Counted from the stretch's first letter, positions 22,236 through 33,640 are shown. The stretch: 64,000 bases of DNA from Paralithodes platypus (GCA_032716605.1 CM064519.1:27927641-27991640); one strand, 5' to 3'. Numbers and translations are program-made. The notes: a model not told the origin generated them from the letters alone.

Positions 22236-23960
22236 CGGTCATTAATCATGTGGTCTTCGTGCTCAGGATTGTCACCCACTAAAACCACTGCCTGAACAAG
22301 GTCTACATCAGGGACGCAAGCCACATGCCTATAAAGTGGAAGCTGATAGACGATGTTTTGTATTGTGGTCATAGCAATAGGAGCCCATGATCCTGTGTAG
22401 ACATTTGGAACCAATGGAGTTGATGTATCTCGCCAAAGTATCTCTCTTGAGTGTCCATATCTCGCAATCATATAACAATACAGGATGCACCATTGTCTTG
22501 AAGATATCAACAGTGCCCTATACTTATGTTGAGAGAATCCATAGTCGTAGGCCAAGATGACGAACAATATCGTGACCTACCAAGATAAGTGAATTTATCC
22601 AAGATCACTATGTTTTCGTATCATGCAAGTAGATGCTGCACTGCTTGACCCAACAAGCCAACAAATGCTCCTACTTTAGTTTTAGCCCAGCATATCTTTA
22701 GACCCAGGGTTCTGACACCTCAAGTAGTGTCTCAAGAGCAATCTCCAGTAACTCCGGTAGGATCACTGCATCATTCGCGCAAAGTCAAGGTCAGTGAAAT
22801 TGAAATTGCCACGCAATCCTTCACACAGACTATGAATGACTTGCCTGACTCAGTAACCAGTCCATACAGGTAGGCCTATTGAAAAGTGTGAATGCCACTA
22901 CATCCTTTATGTTTTACTTCTAAAGTTAAATGGAAGAATTAGCAGACATGCTTACAACACTTGAAAGCACTTTCTATTCATTTGTTAAGTCCAGACACGA
23001 AATCAATAATTTCTGCAGGTACAGGTATTCCAGAGTTGGAGAAGCTCCTACTACACATTGCGACATGCTGAGTCAAGCACATTCTTGAAAAAACACAAGT
23101 TGGCACAACACAAGGTCACAGAGTACCAGAATTATGTCAATCCTTGACTTATTTGGTGTGAAAGCAGATTGCTCAGGTCTCTGAACTTTAAGCAGGTGAC
23201 ACCAAATTTGTTTTAGTGAGATATGGGCAACAACTTTGCCTGGCCCACGGAGTCTTAAAACACTACAGAAGGTGTCACACTCTTGTCTGTCTCTATTTCC
23301 TCAAGATAAGGATGGTCAAGCCCCTTTTTTAGTCAAGGGGATCAGTATCACTTCGCCTAAAAACAGTCAGGACTACTTACAACCTATGGATCATAGACTT
23401 ACCACAGGTTTTCAGAAGTTCTCCAGAAGTATCACAGATAGACAAGCCTTTAGCTACTCGATGCCTCCTGTACCTCAGCAAAGGACCATGGGTCTTCGCT
23501 GATTAGTGGATTTGGAACTGATGGATGGTCATATACTGGTTGAATTTTGTACTTGTATGAGTAGCCATGTAAACTACTCGAATACTCAGCCCAGTGGGAC
23601 CAACACTCGTAATCATCCAAGGTGATGTGCCACTTGCCATTATAGCCGAGCAAACCTGGGAGGCCTTATAGTGGAGCGTCTTCAGGAAACGGTAAGCATT
23701 CCGAAGATCATTTTCAGAGAAATTACCCTCAACCTCAGCAATTCTCTGGCATACCTATTCTTATCCCTCTTCAGAAAAGCTCTTGCCCTGTGGGACAGTG
23801 TCCTTTGCTGGAAGTAGTTTCCAGTTAGTCTGACAGTATGACTCTCTTCTATAATAATCCTCGTCTCACTCACCCACTATGAAGTTCCTCCTTGACCTTG
23901 GCTAATTCCAACACACTCAACTGTGCAACAAGCTCCTCAGCTTTGAAGGTATATTACAGA
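22236..23960 (-). mobile_element. L-C: RTE-type LINE remnant
   Basis: Minus-strand translation with many stops recovers the order of an RTE-like pol: RARAFLKRDKNRYARELLRL near 23780, then HPSVPNPLISEDPWSFAEVQ at about 23500, ELLKTCGKSM (23420), FVSGL and ESAFKCC (about 22980), and LGLKICWAKTKVGAFVGLL (22650). At the end it reads PLYRHVACVPDVDLVQAVV then VGDNPE at 22270. The order is colinear with the family over 1.7 kb, but every block is separated by frame breaks. It is therefore ancient. Confidence 0.8.
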
Positions 23961-24129
23961 TGCTTAAGGTCTCAGGAAACCAAGCATTTCAGACCGATAT
24001 GAGACCGTCACTGCACACGTACTAGAATAATACGGCACAAAGAAATCAAGGTGATAATATTACTTAGAGAGTACAAGGAGGATGGAAATTACAGGTATAT
24101 TTGCTTTGAAGATAAAGTAAAGTAATAAA

Positions 24130-24975
24130 TCATTCGGGGTAAAAAAAAATTGTTTGTCTTAAGTTTGCTGTGCTTCAGGCATTATTAATACTAGGGAGAA
24201 ACTACATATATCATAGAATAGGGTACATATGAGGCCTTTACTGGCATCAGTAAATATAGCCTAGCACATAAGAATAACCAGGTATTCCAGAATAAACAGA
24301 TTTTTTATTACCCCGGCCAAAGGGGTAAAAACGAATCACGTATGGGGTAAAATAAAACATAGCAAAAAAATGGAAGTAAATGAAAACAGAGATATAACTA
24401 CTGCTCCTCTGCAGAGAATGGGTGACCTATTGTGGCACACATCATTCAATTGTGTGATAATTGTATTCTGTTCAATCTCAGTGCGGATTATTTTTTATTA
24501 CCCCAACTGCATGTTAATAGTCGGGGTAAAAAAAATCATATATACATCTATGCTGGAGTTGTTTTTTATTACCCCCATTGCATGTCAATAGTCGGGGTAA
24601 AAACAAACATACCTGTGTGTTGGATACTGGAGTTGACAGGAGAATCACTGCAGGGGAGTGAAGAAACCAACTATAGTATAACACCTTAAAGCAGAGAAAA
24701 AAAGAGCTGCATGCAAACCATTCCAGGTATTGAACATTAACAAAAAATAATAAAAAAGTTGAACGGACAAAAAAAAAAAAAAAAATCTGTCGCGTAGCGA
24801 TATATACGTCCCACACATTTTTATAGAAAAAAAACGTTTGCATAAAATGTTGCTTATATTGTGGGCAATCTGTAAAGAAAAAAGAAAAAAATGTATTCAA
24901 AAAAATTAACATATGATGACCTATGTTTTTTTTTACCCCAACTACCCCTATGTTTTTTTTTACCCCAATTGACTT
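24130..24975. repeat. Cluster of TTTTTTACCCC / GGGGTAAAAAA motifs
   Basis: GGGGTAAAAAA-type strings and their reverse complements recur at about 24137, 24309-24328, 24344, 24490-24535, 24563-24605, 24930-24946 and 24952-24970. Several are paired as TTTATTACCCC...GGGGTAAAAA hairpins with 20-30 bp between. At least three are imperfect copies of a 70-bp segment (24490-24550 and 24563-24620). I do not recognise the family. It has no coding content. Confidence 0.6.
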
Positions 24976-25117
24976 ATACATATGATTACTTTCGAAATTC
25001 CTGTTCTTTCTCTATGATCTCAAATTTGATAATTATATTTATTTGTGTTTTTGTAATAAGTCCATACAAACATATTATATAATCAAGTTGTAGCTTTTGT
25101 TTTGTAGTGTTGTTTTT

Positions 25118-25360
25118 GTCTGTCAGGAGGAACATATAGCTGACATTGTGAACGTGAGATACAAAATTTGAGCGTGACTGTATAAAATGGCGAAATGAGT
25201 GCACAAAATGTATAGGGATTTATGGAATAATAGACTTAAGGATAAGACTGTCAAGAAAAACAGAGACGCATGAAGATGGAGGAGAGATATGTGGGTTGCA
25301 AAGGGGTGTGTAATGTTTGGCAGAGAGAGAGAGCTAGACAAATGTGTGTGTGTGTGTGTG
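25118..25360 (+). repeat. Dispersed repeat R2, copy 2, with (GT)n
   Basis: Colinear with 1715-1930: CTGTCAxxAxxxxA, GTGAGATA, TTGAGCGTGAC, GACTTAAGGATAA, ATGAAGATGGAGGAGAGATA and GAGAGCTAGACAAATG. It ends in a short GT run (25341-25363). Class unknown. Confidence 0.6.
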
Positions 25361-25433
25361 TGTGTCCTTACACTTGCACTTAGAGAGAACCAGTGAATGC
25401 TTCCGTATATTGGAAAGAACAAAGGCCATTTGA

Positions 25434-25650
25434 GTACGGTAGCGCTAATAACTCATGTCTCAGCTGTTATTATGTTTGGCTCGTTCTGTACTGTGTTAAT
25501 GTCTTCCCGATGTTGGATAGGGTGGGTAAGTGTAGGAACATGTTTGTATATCTTACTTGAAATGAATAATTCACGTTCAGTTATTGATGATACCAATTAT
25601 TGATCAAAATGTACTTGTTGCCGAGACATCACTTATTTGGCCGACGGTAC
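25434..25650 (+). mobile_element. Family G MITE, copy 1 (217 bp)
   Basis: Ends are inverted: GTACGGTAGCGCTAATAACT at the left and the reverse complement of GTACCGTCGGCCAAATAAGT at the right, about 28 bp long. The interior (GTTATTATGTTTGGCTCGTT, then TGTTAATGTCTTCCxGATGT and ATACCAATTATTGATCAAAA) matches copies at 44205-44421 and 46753-46969. All three copies are 217 bp. No ORF. Confidence 0.9.
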
Positions 25651-26194
25651 TATAGGAATCTGCAGGGGAGGGATCGTAATAATAGTAATAACTATCATAA
25701 AGTCCTTTCGAAGATAAATTTTAGATGGATATATATAAGTAACTACATATTGAGCTGACGTTGGACGGGTGGTTGACACTCACTCACATGGCCTCCCAAC
25801 CCTTCTCTGAAATGACGGACATCAGAAGTGTAATAGACCAGTGCTGCATTTACAACGTGAATACTAACACCTGATTTGCATGATCAAGTTGCATACACTA
25901 GTTATAGACTGTGTTCACATCCACAACTGTTCAAACAGTACGATAACAGACCAAATGCACCAGGTCAGGTCAGGTGAAGGTATTGAGGGATAAGCCTTTT
26001 CAACGGCACCTCGTAACTACTTTTTACTTTCCTACTTTCTGAAGATTTTAGAGAGGGGAGAAGAGGTGTTGGAGAGAGTAGAAGCTGTTGAAGTAGTTTT
26101 GTTATGTTATTAGTCTGTATACGTCTTCGAGATGTCCCCCGACTGGGTGCGAGCATGTCAAACACGCTAGGATGTACTGCCACACCCACTAAAT
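25651..26194. other. Unannotated region
   Basis: No recognisable feature apart from short similarity near 25960-26020 (TCAGGTCAGGTGAAGGT.TTGA, GGCACCTCGT) to the L-D LINE at 12270-12320. This suggests a small LINE scrap. Confidence 0.5.
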
Positions 26195-26272
26195 GTCCGC
26201 CTTGGCTGGGACCGAACCCAGATCAAGCAGATTCACACGTGAGCGTGCTCTCCACTCGACCTCACAGATGAT
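26195..26272 (-). mobile_element. tRNA-derived SINE head
   Basis: On the minus strand an A-box-like GAGGTCGAGTGGAGAGCACG precedes a B box, GGTTCGGTCCC, by the spacing usual for tRNA promoters. The acceptor ends do not pair well, so a SINE is preferred to a tRNA gene. Confidence 0.6.
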
Positions 26273-26281
26273 ACACAACAA

Positions 26282-26392
26282 TGTCTATGTGAGTGAGGGA
26301 GACAAAAGGCAGAACTGCCTATAGCGAGTGCCTCCCCCAGAGTTGAACGAGTGACAGGGCCAAAATCAAGGGACGTTTGAGCTAAAATATAG
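26282..26392 (-). mobile_element. L-B LINE 3' UTR fragment
   Basis: Contains GTGAGTGAGGGAGACAAAAG, GCAGAACTGCCTxTAGCGAG, TGCCTCCCCCAGAGTTGAA and GTGACAGGGCCAAAATCAAG. These match the reverse complement of 48640-48735 and the direct strand at 21430-21520. It is a very short 3' end, typical of 5' truncation. Confidence 0.8.
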
Positions 26393-26439
26393 CAGCCCTT
26401 CCCTGAAACAAGCTAGAGAATCGCACGATATTACCTTGA

Positions 26440-26500
26440 TGTAGCCGATTTATTTGTGGCCACCCCTTTGGGGATCAAGGCCTCTGACATAAGATAGTTT
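26440..26500 (+). mobile_element. L-D type LINE 3' terminus
   Basis: Carries TTTGTGGCCACCCCTTTGGG and GATCAAGGCCTCTGACATAA, the terminal motif also seen at 13550 and 16720. Nothing upstream of the terminus is recognisable. Confidence 0.5.
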
Positions 26501-26742
26501 AGGGCTGTGCGTGAAAGGGTTAATTGAGCTTAGTGATATCCATACATTACACCCTGTTATCAGGAACAATAATATGAAAGTATGCCAGTAGGTTTCAGAT
26601 GAAGTACTGATGTCATGTTAAGCATGAATTGATGTAATAATATGCACTTTGAGTCCCAGATATTCCTGGAATAGTCAGTAAAATCACTATTCCAGTAGCA
26701 TGACCACTCAGCCACACATACACTTTATGTAAACTCTTCTTC

Positions 26743-26747
<5 letters not shown>

Positions 26748-26788
<41 letters not shown>

Positions 26789-26868
26789 CAGTATTAAGGA
26801 AGAGACAAGCAAGCCAAGCGGAAAATGTACGTGAGAGAGAGAGAGAGAGCGCGCGAGAGAGAGAGAAT
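26748..26868. repeat. (AG)n microsatellites
   Basis: Two AG runs, 26748-26788 and about 26834-26868, separated by purine-rich sequence. Confidence 0.92.
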
Positions 26869-27226
26869 GAATATTACACCACGCATGTTAACGTTTATGA
26901 CACTAACACCAACAAGATGACTTTGAGCTTCTCATGTCCAGCTTCACTAAAGCTTCCTGACATATGTATCACAATAAACAAACAAAGCTCCGTCACTATC
27001 ACACAAAAACGCGACCTCATGCGTCCTAATTGGGAAATGTGTTGATTTATAATGTTTCCTGTTTACCAATGTGATAAAATTTGGCATGACAAAATGGCCC
27101 TTTTGAGATACTTCTATCAATATTGTTTTCTATGTTTGCAATAATGTAATTAACCTAATATATGGACATTTTCCAATAGGCCTACACCTTACTGAACGTT
27201 TTAGCCAATATATTTAACCTTCAAAC
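26869..27226. other. Unannotated spacer
   Basis: AT-rich sequence without recognised feature. Confidence 0.5.
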
Positions 27227-27750
27227 GGGCGGGTGCCCAACCCCGAAAGGAGTTGAAATAGGGGAGCTATCCCCCCGCCAAAGGCGGCTTTCTAGGGCCT
27301 TTCCTAGCTGATGCTGAGAGGATTGGGTTCTAGTCATGTGGTGATGGGCTGGTCTATCAGAGTGAGAGCTGAGCGATCTCTGTCATACCCATAGCTTACT
27401 CTGACTGTTCCTTTGACATATATATCTTCTAGATCTCAAGTGACGGCGTCTTTTTCGTGGATTGACCTCCCTACTGCCAAGATTGGGAGCCAAAGCGACA
27501 CATTTTTCCCTTGCCCCTCAACTTTCCCTTCATAATTGCTGAGTGGCACAGGGCCTTGGGTGGGGCTTTGGTTTCCCGGGCGTTTCCGCACCCTCCTCAG
27601 CTCCCTGCCTTGGAGTGGCTTCGGTCACCCGGGCTTTGTTTGTGGTAAGCAGGGAGGGTTTTGTGGGGGTGCTCGTTTATGGCCTTGGCCTTGCTCGAGA
27701 CCTTGGGGCTGTTCGGCCAGACAGCCTGGGGAACAACAACAACAACAACC
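27227..27750 (+). mobile_element. AAC-tailed GC-rich element, most complete copy
   Basis: It starts GGGCGGGTGCCCAACCCC with the hairpin CCCCCGCCAAAGGCGG. The middle includes GGTGATGGGCTGGTCTATCA and CAAGTGACGGCGTCTTTTTC. The 3' part runs GGCCTTGGCCTTGCTCGAGA, CCTTGGGGCTGTTCGGCCAG and CAGCCTGGGG, then an (AAC)n tail at 27731-27750. The tail indicates retroposition. The GC content stands out from the AT-rich surroundings. No clear pol III A/B boxes or conserved ORF were seen, so class is uncertain. Other copies lie at 5319-5720 and 62019-62401. Confidence 0.85.
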
Positions 27751-27892
27751 TTCATGGTTATCTATGAGAAACTGCTTTCTCGAGTGCACTTTACAATATC
27801 TTACTTAGTCATCCTGTAGTGCATCTAGAGTATTGAAAGCCTCCAATCGACAAAGAAATATTAGTTTAGTTAGAATTTATATTATTGGTTTT

Positions 27893-27917
27893 GTTATTAT
27901 TATTATTATTGTTATTA

Positions 27918-27960
<43 letters not shown>

Positions 27961-27962
27961 GT
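27893..27962. repeat. (TTA)n microsatellite
   Basis: A TTA run of about 68 bp with two interruptions. Confidence 0.95.
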
Positions 27963-28984
27963 TTGTGGTATTATTAGCTTTATTGTATGGTATTAACAAA
28001 CCGAAAGTACCAGTCCCTCACATCAACTTTTCGTTTCAGGAAAAAGAAGGGCGAGAAGAAATCGAAATGTGGAAATAGAAAGCGAAAAGGATAAATTTAT
28101 TTAAATGTGGCAATGCAATAAGATGAGGAGAAGCAATGGTAAGGGCAAAAAAAGAAGTAAAAGGGAAAGAAGAACAGGAGGAATAGAAACAGTAAACAAA
28201 CAAATTGGGAATGTGCCTGAGTAAATAGATAGATAGATAGATAGAAACAATGGCACAATGGAAATACAGTAAACGAAACAGTACTTATCTATTCCTTCCA
28301 TCAATATAAATGTTTTGTTATATTAGTTCAGTACCACTTTCTTTTATGGTATCCAAACATAGTGGTCATGAATATGGGAGTAGTCTGGGTGGGAGCTGTT
28401 GACTTTTTGGGGGACCTTCCTCTTCTTTACTTTATCTCCTCGCCCCATCTCTTCTTTTTATCTTCTCTCTTTTCCTCGCCCTCTTCTTCCCCTCATTCCT
28501 TATTGTTGTTGTTATTCTTCTTCTGGCTCGTGTTTTTCCACTTCTCCATTAGTTTCGTTTAAGTATTCTATAAGATAAATCATCACCTGGTAAAATACTC
28601 CTATATCATTATTACTGCTAGAACCCAAGGTCATTACAGTATAAACCCCGGCCACACTCGGACACTCCCTTCATAATTTCATTTGTGAGAGATGAAGCTG
28701 TATATGATTGAGGCAGATTACAATCAAGGGCGTAAATGGCTACGCACTCATTTGAATCAGTCTGCTTCTACCCGGTGTACGTTTGTAGATAGCGACTGGG
28801 ACGGACCAAAGAGACTGGTATAGTGACTGGAAAATTGTGTTCGTCCCAGTTGGCGACCAAAGCGCCCCACCTCGGGAGGCGAAACGTTTTGGTCCCTTTG
28901 GTCTCTTGTGACATCACAGAATAAACACAGATGGATGCTCAACAACAAGTGTACCGCTGCTCGGAATGCAGTACCATCTTTTAT
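27963..28984. other. Unannotated region
   Basis: Contains a short TAGA run (28223-28243), a pyrimidine-rich stretch (28410-28520), and near 28880 a GC-rich hairpin, CCTCGGGAGG, followed by CGAAACG. No gene is supported. Confidence 0.45.
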
Positions 28985-29978
28985 CATTATTAGCAGAGGT
29001 ACCCGGCGTTGCCCGGGTTTAAATTCTACCATCTACCACCATAATCACCATCACTACTACCACCACTACTATTACCATAATCACCATCATCAATCACTAC
29101 TACCACAATCATCACAATACTACTACTACCATAATCACCGGCCTCGACCTCCCTGTGCCTCATTAAACGACGACCTCGATTTCGGCCGCTAAATGACCTC
29201 CGATTTTGGATCTGACCTCATCCGTACTCCCATTTTGGGGGGCTGCGAACAACTTTCGTTCCATACACCTTTTCAATCGGAGGCCTCCTTCTGCCCCAAA
29301 CGGCCATTTTTTCATTTTTTTTTTTTTTTCAATTTCGGCCTCGAAACTACCTCCGATCGTGGCCTCGCCCCCTCTATGACCTGATCCAGGTCAATTGACA
29401 CCCACATGCAAAGTTTCAGCTCCCCAGGTCCAAAACTGCGGCCGCCTATTAACGCCTTACGAGCGGGCCCGTAAGGAATTTCTACTACCCGCCAAGCGGG
29501 TGGTTTTACCATAAATGGCCTTGTTTCCGTGCTCTTTTTCATGCATAAACAAGAGCCAGAGCATAATACAATTATGTATCACTGAAAGGGCGTTAATTCA
29601 GCTTTCCAATGACACCAGAACCATCCTCCTACGACCACGCGTTCTCTTGCAATGATCGTGCAAGACGAAGGAAAAATCCCTAAAATACGGTAATTTCTTG
29701 ACATAATACCCTGTGTAGTGAGGGAGGGAGGGTGGATGTGTGTGGAGTCAACGTCAGTAGTCCCGGGGACCCGTGGCGAACGGTCAGAGCCCGACCTACG
29801 CTCCGCCCACCGCTCGTCTCTCTCTCAGAGGCAATATTGCTCCAAAATTGCACTCTGACTTAAGTCGGGCCCCGCTCTTTGGGCAGGTGTTCTCTATACG
29901 GACTTAAGTCGGGCCCCGCTAATAAGGGGTTAAGAACACACAGACAAACAGACACACGAACTGATTTAATAATATAGA
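28985..29978 (+). mobile_element. Element P, copy 1 (starts GGTACCCGGCGTTGCCCGGG)
   Basis: The left end contains the GC-rich palindromic GGTACCCGGCGTTGCCCGGG. An ACCATxATCACC-type repeat tract follows, then CCTCGACCTCCCTGTGCCTC, CGATTTCGGCCGCTAAATGA and CATTTTGGGGGGCTGCGAAC. The right end is ACACAGACAAACAGACACAC with AATATAGATGA. The next copy begins immediately. No transposase is visible. Family assignment is uncertain, but such left ends recur in many invertebrate genomes to my knowledge. Confidence 0.7.
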
Positions 29979-30464
29979 TGACTAGCAGGGGTACCCGGCG
30001 TTGCCCTGGTAATCACCATAATCACCATCACTACTACCACCACTACTACTACCATAATCACCATCATCAATCACTACTATCACAATCATCACAATACTAC
30101 TACTACCATAATCACCGGCCTCGACCTCCCTGTGCCTCATTAAACGGCGACCTCGATTTCGGCCGCTAAATGATCTCCGATTTTGGATCTGACCTCATCC
30201 GTACCCCCATTTTGGGGGGCTGCGAACAACTTTCGTTCCATACACCTTTTCGATCGGAGGCCTCCTTCTGCCCCAAACGGCCCTTTTTTCCGATTTCGCG
30301 CCCATTATCTCTGTCCCTTTCACCCTGGGGAATTCTATGTTTTCACTAAAACCTGCCTAGGGACCCCCTTACTATGCATATCAAGTATGAACGCTCTAGC
30401 TTAAAAACTGTGGCCGCCTATTAAGAACAGACACACACACAGACAATCGAAAATATTATATAGA
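29979..30464 (+). mobile_element. Element P, copy 2, shorter, head-to-tail with copy 1
   Basis: It starts CTAGCAGGGGTACCCGGCG and is almost identical to copy 1 through the ATC/ACC tract and the 160-bp block ending CTGCCCCAAACGGCC. It then diverges and ends with AACAGACACACACACAGACA and ATTATATAGATG. About 500 bp present in copy 1 (29300-29900) is absent or replaced. The two copies abut without spacer. Confidence 0.7.
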
Positions 30465-30734
30465 TGTGGCTATTGAACATCAATCAAGATGCACTGGTAA
30501 GTTCATTAAGTGATCCTATAAAACCATCGTGGAAATGCTTCAGTGTTTCATATAAAGTGACCTAATGGCCTCTGAGCCATTGTTACCATTGTAACAAGGC
30601 AGCTCTGTTTACAAGCCACTAGCGGAACGGCCATGGCGTTTGAGAGAAGTCATTCACCGACTGAAAACTTGGGCTGTTTGTTCACTGTCTACAAACGCAC
30701 CGCAGTATTATTAAGACAACAAATAACCCTACAA

Positions 30735-31590
30735 TCATAATATCCCACCATCACAACACAATTATCCCTACGACACTATTATAATATTACACCATAACAA
30801 TAATTATACCTACAACACTATTATAACACACCACCACAACACAATTATCCTTTTAACAATATTATAATATCACACTATTACAACACAATTATCCCTTCAA
30901 CGTTATTATAATATTACACCATAACAATAATTATACCTACAACACTATTATAACACACCACCACAACACAATTATCCTTTTAACAATATTATAATATCAC
31001 ACTATTACAACACAATTATCCCTACAACGTTATTATAATATTACACCATAACAATAATTATACCTACAACACTATTATAACACACCACCACAACACAATT
31101 ATCCCTTTAACTATTATAATATCACACTATTACAACACAATTATCCCTTCAACAGTATTATAATATTACACCATAACAATAATTATACCTACAACACTAT
31201 TATAACACACCACCACAACACAATTATCCCTTTAACTATTATAATATCACACTATTACAACACAATTATCCCTTTAACTATTATAATATCACACTATTAC
31301 AACACAATTATCCCTTTAACTATTATAATATCACACTATTACAACACAATTATCCCTTCAACAGTATTATAATATCGCACCATCACAACACAATAAATTA
31401 TCCCTACAATACTAATAATATAATTATATCGCATCACAATTATTCCCTACAACACTATTAATATAATTCTATAACAACACAATTATACCTACAACACTTT
31501 TAATATAACTCTATCACAACATAATCATCTATATAACACTATTATAATATGATTCCATCTCTAACTCACACACACACACACACACACACA
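30735..31590. repeat. Degenerate AT/AC-rich tandem array, about 127-bp higher-order unit
   Basis: Units are built from CAACACAATTATCCCT, ATTATAATATxxCACxAT and ACAACACTATTATAACACAC. The marker CCACCACAAC recurs at 30831, 30958, 31085 and 31210, giving spacings of 127, 127 and 125 bp. Shorter 42-bp subunits dominate the right part (31210-31350). It ends in a short CA run (31568-31590). Confidence 0.85.
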
Positions 31591-32085
31591 CTAACAAATA
31601 TCCTCAACCACAGCACCATACAGCCTCACCAACTCAACTAATGCCACAATACCGTCACACACTTTTCACATAATTACGGCACAACATTCTCTCAATACCA
31701 ACATTCAATTATGCTTCTACATCATACACGGCGCATTGGCAAAACCACTTCCACAATATTTTTCATACTATAACTCTGTTGATAATAGAAACACATGACG
31801 CTATACCATTACCACACATGTGTAATATAAAACCACACTACCACTCACATACAACCTTTCCTAATATCACACATAACTATCACCACCACATACAACCAGT
31901 ATCACCACACAAACACCACCCCGTAATAATTACAACATAGCTACCTACCACAGTGCCGCATAAACCATAACTAAACAGTATAAATTGTTTAAATTTGTAT
32001 CCATTATAACAATAAATAAATATATTTAAATTTAAATATTTAATTTAAACTACCACAGTATCACCACACAGTCACCACCACCACA
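31591..32085. other. AC-rich spacer without recognised feature
   Basis: Continues the A/C-rich, G-poor composition of the array on its left, with CACCACCAC strings, but no periodicity I can define. Confidence 0.5.
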
Positions 32086-32215
32086 CGGGGAGGTGTGGTG
32101 GAGTGGTCATGCCACTGGATTGGTAATCCAATGGACCCGTGTTCAAATCCCGATATGTCAATGGGAAGATATTATTGGGATTGAATTTGTGCTGTACCTA
32201 GTATCAGTGCATTAC
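32086..32215 (+). mobile_element. tRNA-Thr-like SINE
   Basis: The head starts GGGGAGGTGTGGTGGAGTGG. It has a perfect five-pair anticodon stem, TGGATTGGTAATCCA, whose seven-base loop would place GGT as anticodon (threonine). The B-box-like stretch is GTGTTCAAATCCC. The acceptor strands do not pair and the D arm is irregular, so a working tRNA gene is unlikely. Confidence 0.6.
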
Positions 32216-32640
32216 CACAAAGCCCACCGAAATGCCAAAAAAATACCCTCATTGTTCCCTGATTAAATAACACTGTATGAATATTCCCATATTCAAAATA
32301 TGTTACAGGGGGACAATGCCTAGTGAGTTCACTGCTCAATAGGTGGCGTTGTGAGAGTGAGGGTCTGAGTCTGGAGGGTGAGACGGTGAAGCACTTGAGC
32401 GAAGCAACCAGCCGCTTCAGAGATGGAGCTGCTTCGAGCGATGATGGATGCTTCACAAGTCTCACTCCCCAGACTGGAACAAGACCTCACAGGCTTCACC
32501 GTGTTGAGCGGTGGAATGTACAGGCTCTCAGCCTATGCCCGAGAGAGAGTAGTTGGAATATAGAAAAAAACAAAAACAAAATAGCTCCTTCAGTACCATA
32601 TAAACCATAACCTTCTTCATCATAGACCTACCACACCATC
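32216..32640. other. Unannotated spacer
   Basis: No recognisable gene. An imperfect GAGCGA/GCTTCxAG inverted patch lies at 32390-32450. Confidence 0.45.
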
Positions 32641-32644
32641 ACAG

Positions 32645-32888
32645 TTATCACACCACCACAGTCTCACCACACCACACCACCACAGCCACACCACACCACA
32701 CCACACCACCATAGCCACACCACACCACCACAGCCACACCACACCACACCACCACAGCCACAGCCACAGCCACACCACACCACCACAGCCACACCACACC
32801 ACCACAGCCACACCACACCACCACAGCCACACCACACCACAGTCTCACCACACCACACCACCACAGCCACACCACCACAGCCACACAT
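32645..32888. repeat. CCACA-based simple-sequence array
   Basis: Irregular alternation of CCACA, CCACAGCCA and CCACACCA units over about 240 bp. The minus strand reads as Trp/Cys/Gly/Val-rich frames in all three phases, an artefact of composition. Confidence 0.95.
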
Positions 32889-32999
32889 CATAAACCGGAC
32901 AATATAATGTAAGGTAGTTCATTTACCCTTATAGTTCTCATAAGGGTACCGGGTAGTGTGGCTATGTTATTACCAGGGGCTGGAAGAGCCTTATAGACA

Positions 33000-33119
33000 C
33001 TTTTAATATACTATCTCTATTAATCTTTTAGCTACATATATCCTTCCCAAGCTTCATAAGATCGTCTAAATGTAGCTGAAACCAAATACAAAATACGTCG
33101 TCAGTACAGAAGGGGTTAA
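33000..33119. mobile_element. Family A TTAA MITE, right half (A5)
   Basis: The right half is intact: TTAGCTACATxTATCCTTCC, AAGCTTCATAAGATCGTCTA, TAGCTGAAACC, ACGTCGTCAGTACAGAAGG and the terminal GGGGTTAA. The left half is missing or unrecognisable. Confidence 0.75.
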
Positions 33120-33273
33120 GCTCAGAGATTGTCATAAACAGTGTGTTACTAGTTATTACTCTTAACATTAAACTTACTTTGAGAGAAACATAATTTTTTC
33201 AAAGATAATTTAGAATTGGTTAAACATGGGTTGTGATTGAAAATTATTTCATGTTTCCATGAACGCTGACTAA

Positions 33274-33485
33274 AATGTCCACTAATAATACACTACATTA
33301 TTATTATGTATTCTCTAATGTCCACTAATAATACACTACCTTATTATTATGTATTCTCTAATGTCCACTAATAATACACTACATTATTATGTATTCTCTA
33401 ATGTCCACTAATAATACACTACATTATTATTATGTATTCTCTAATGTCCACTAATAATACACTACATTATTATTATGTATTCACT
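33274..33485. repeat. 43-bp minisatellite, 5 copies
   Basis: The unit starts AATGTCCACTAATAATACAC and ends TATGTATTCTCT. Spacings are 43, 43, 40 and 43 bp, the short one lacking one ATT. Confidence 0.95.
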
Positions 33486-33640
33486 AATCCGCGCAGAAGT
33501 ATTCATGCCATTTAATATCTCATATAATTTATACTGTCTCTGTATTACAATTTCACAGATTGTCCTAGCATTATGCATCTCGGCTATATTACATTCCTAC
33601 TGTTTTATGCATGCAAGATTTTTATTTTTTCATATACCGG

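Noticed and set aside
28870..28900. Hammerhead ribozyme of a Penelope-like element
   Set aside because: A hairpin followed by CGAAACG is present, but the CTGATGA core is absent. Other CTGATGA strings in the window (for example 62430) lack the GAAA partner.
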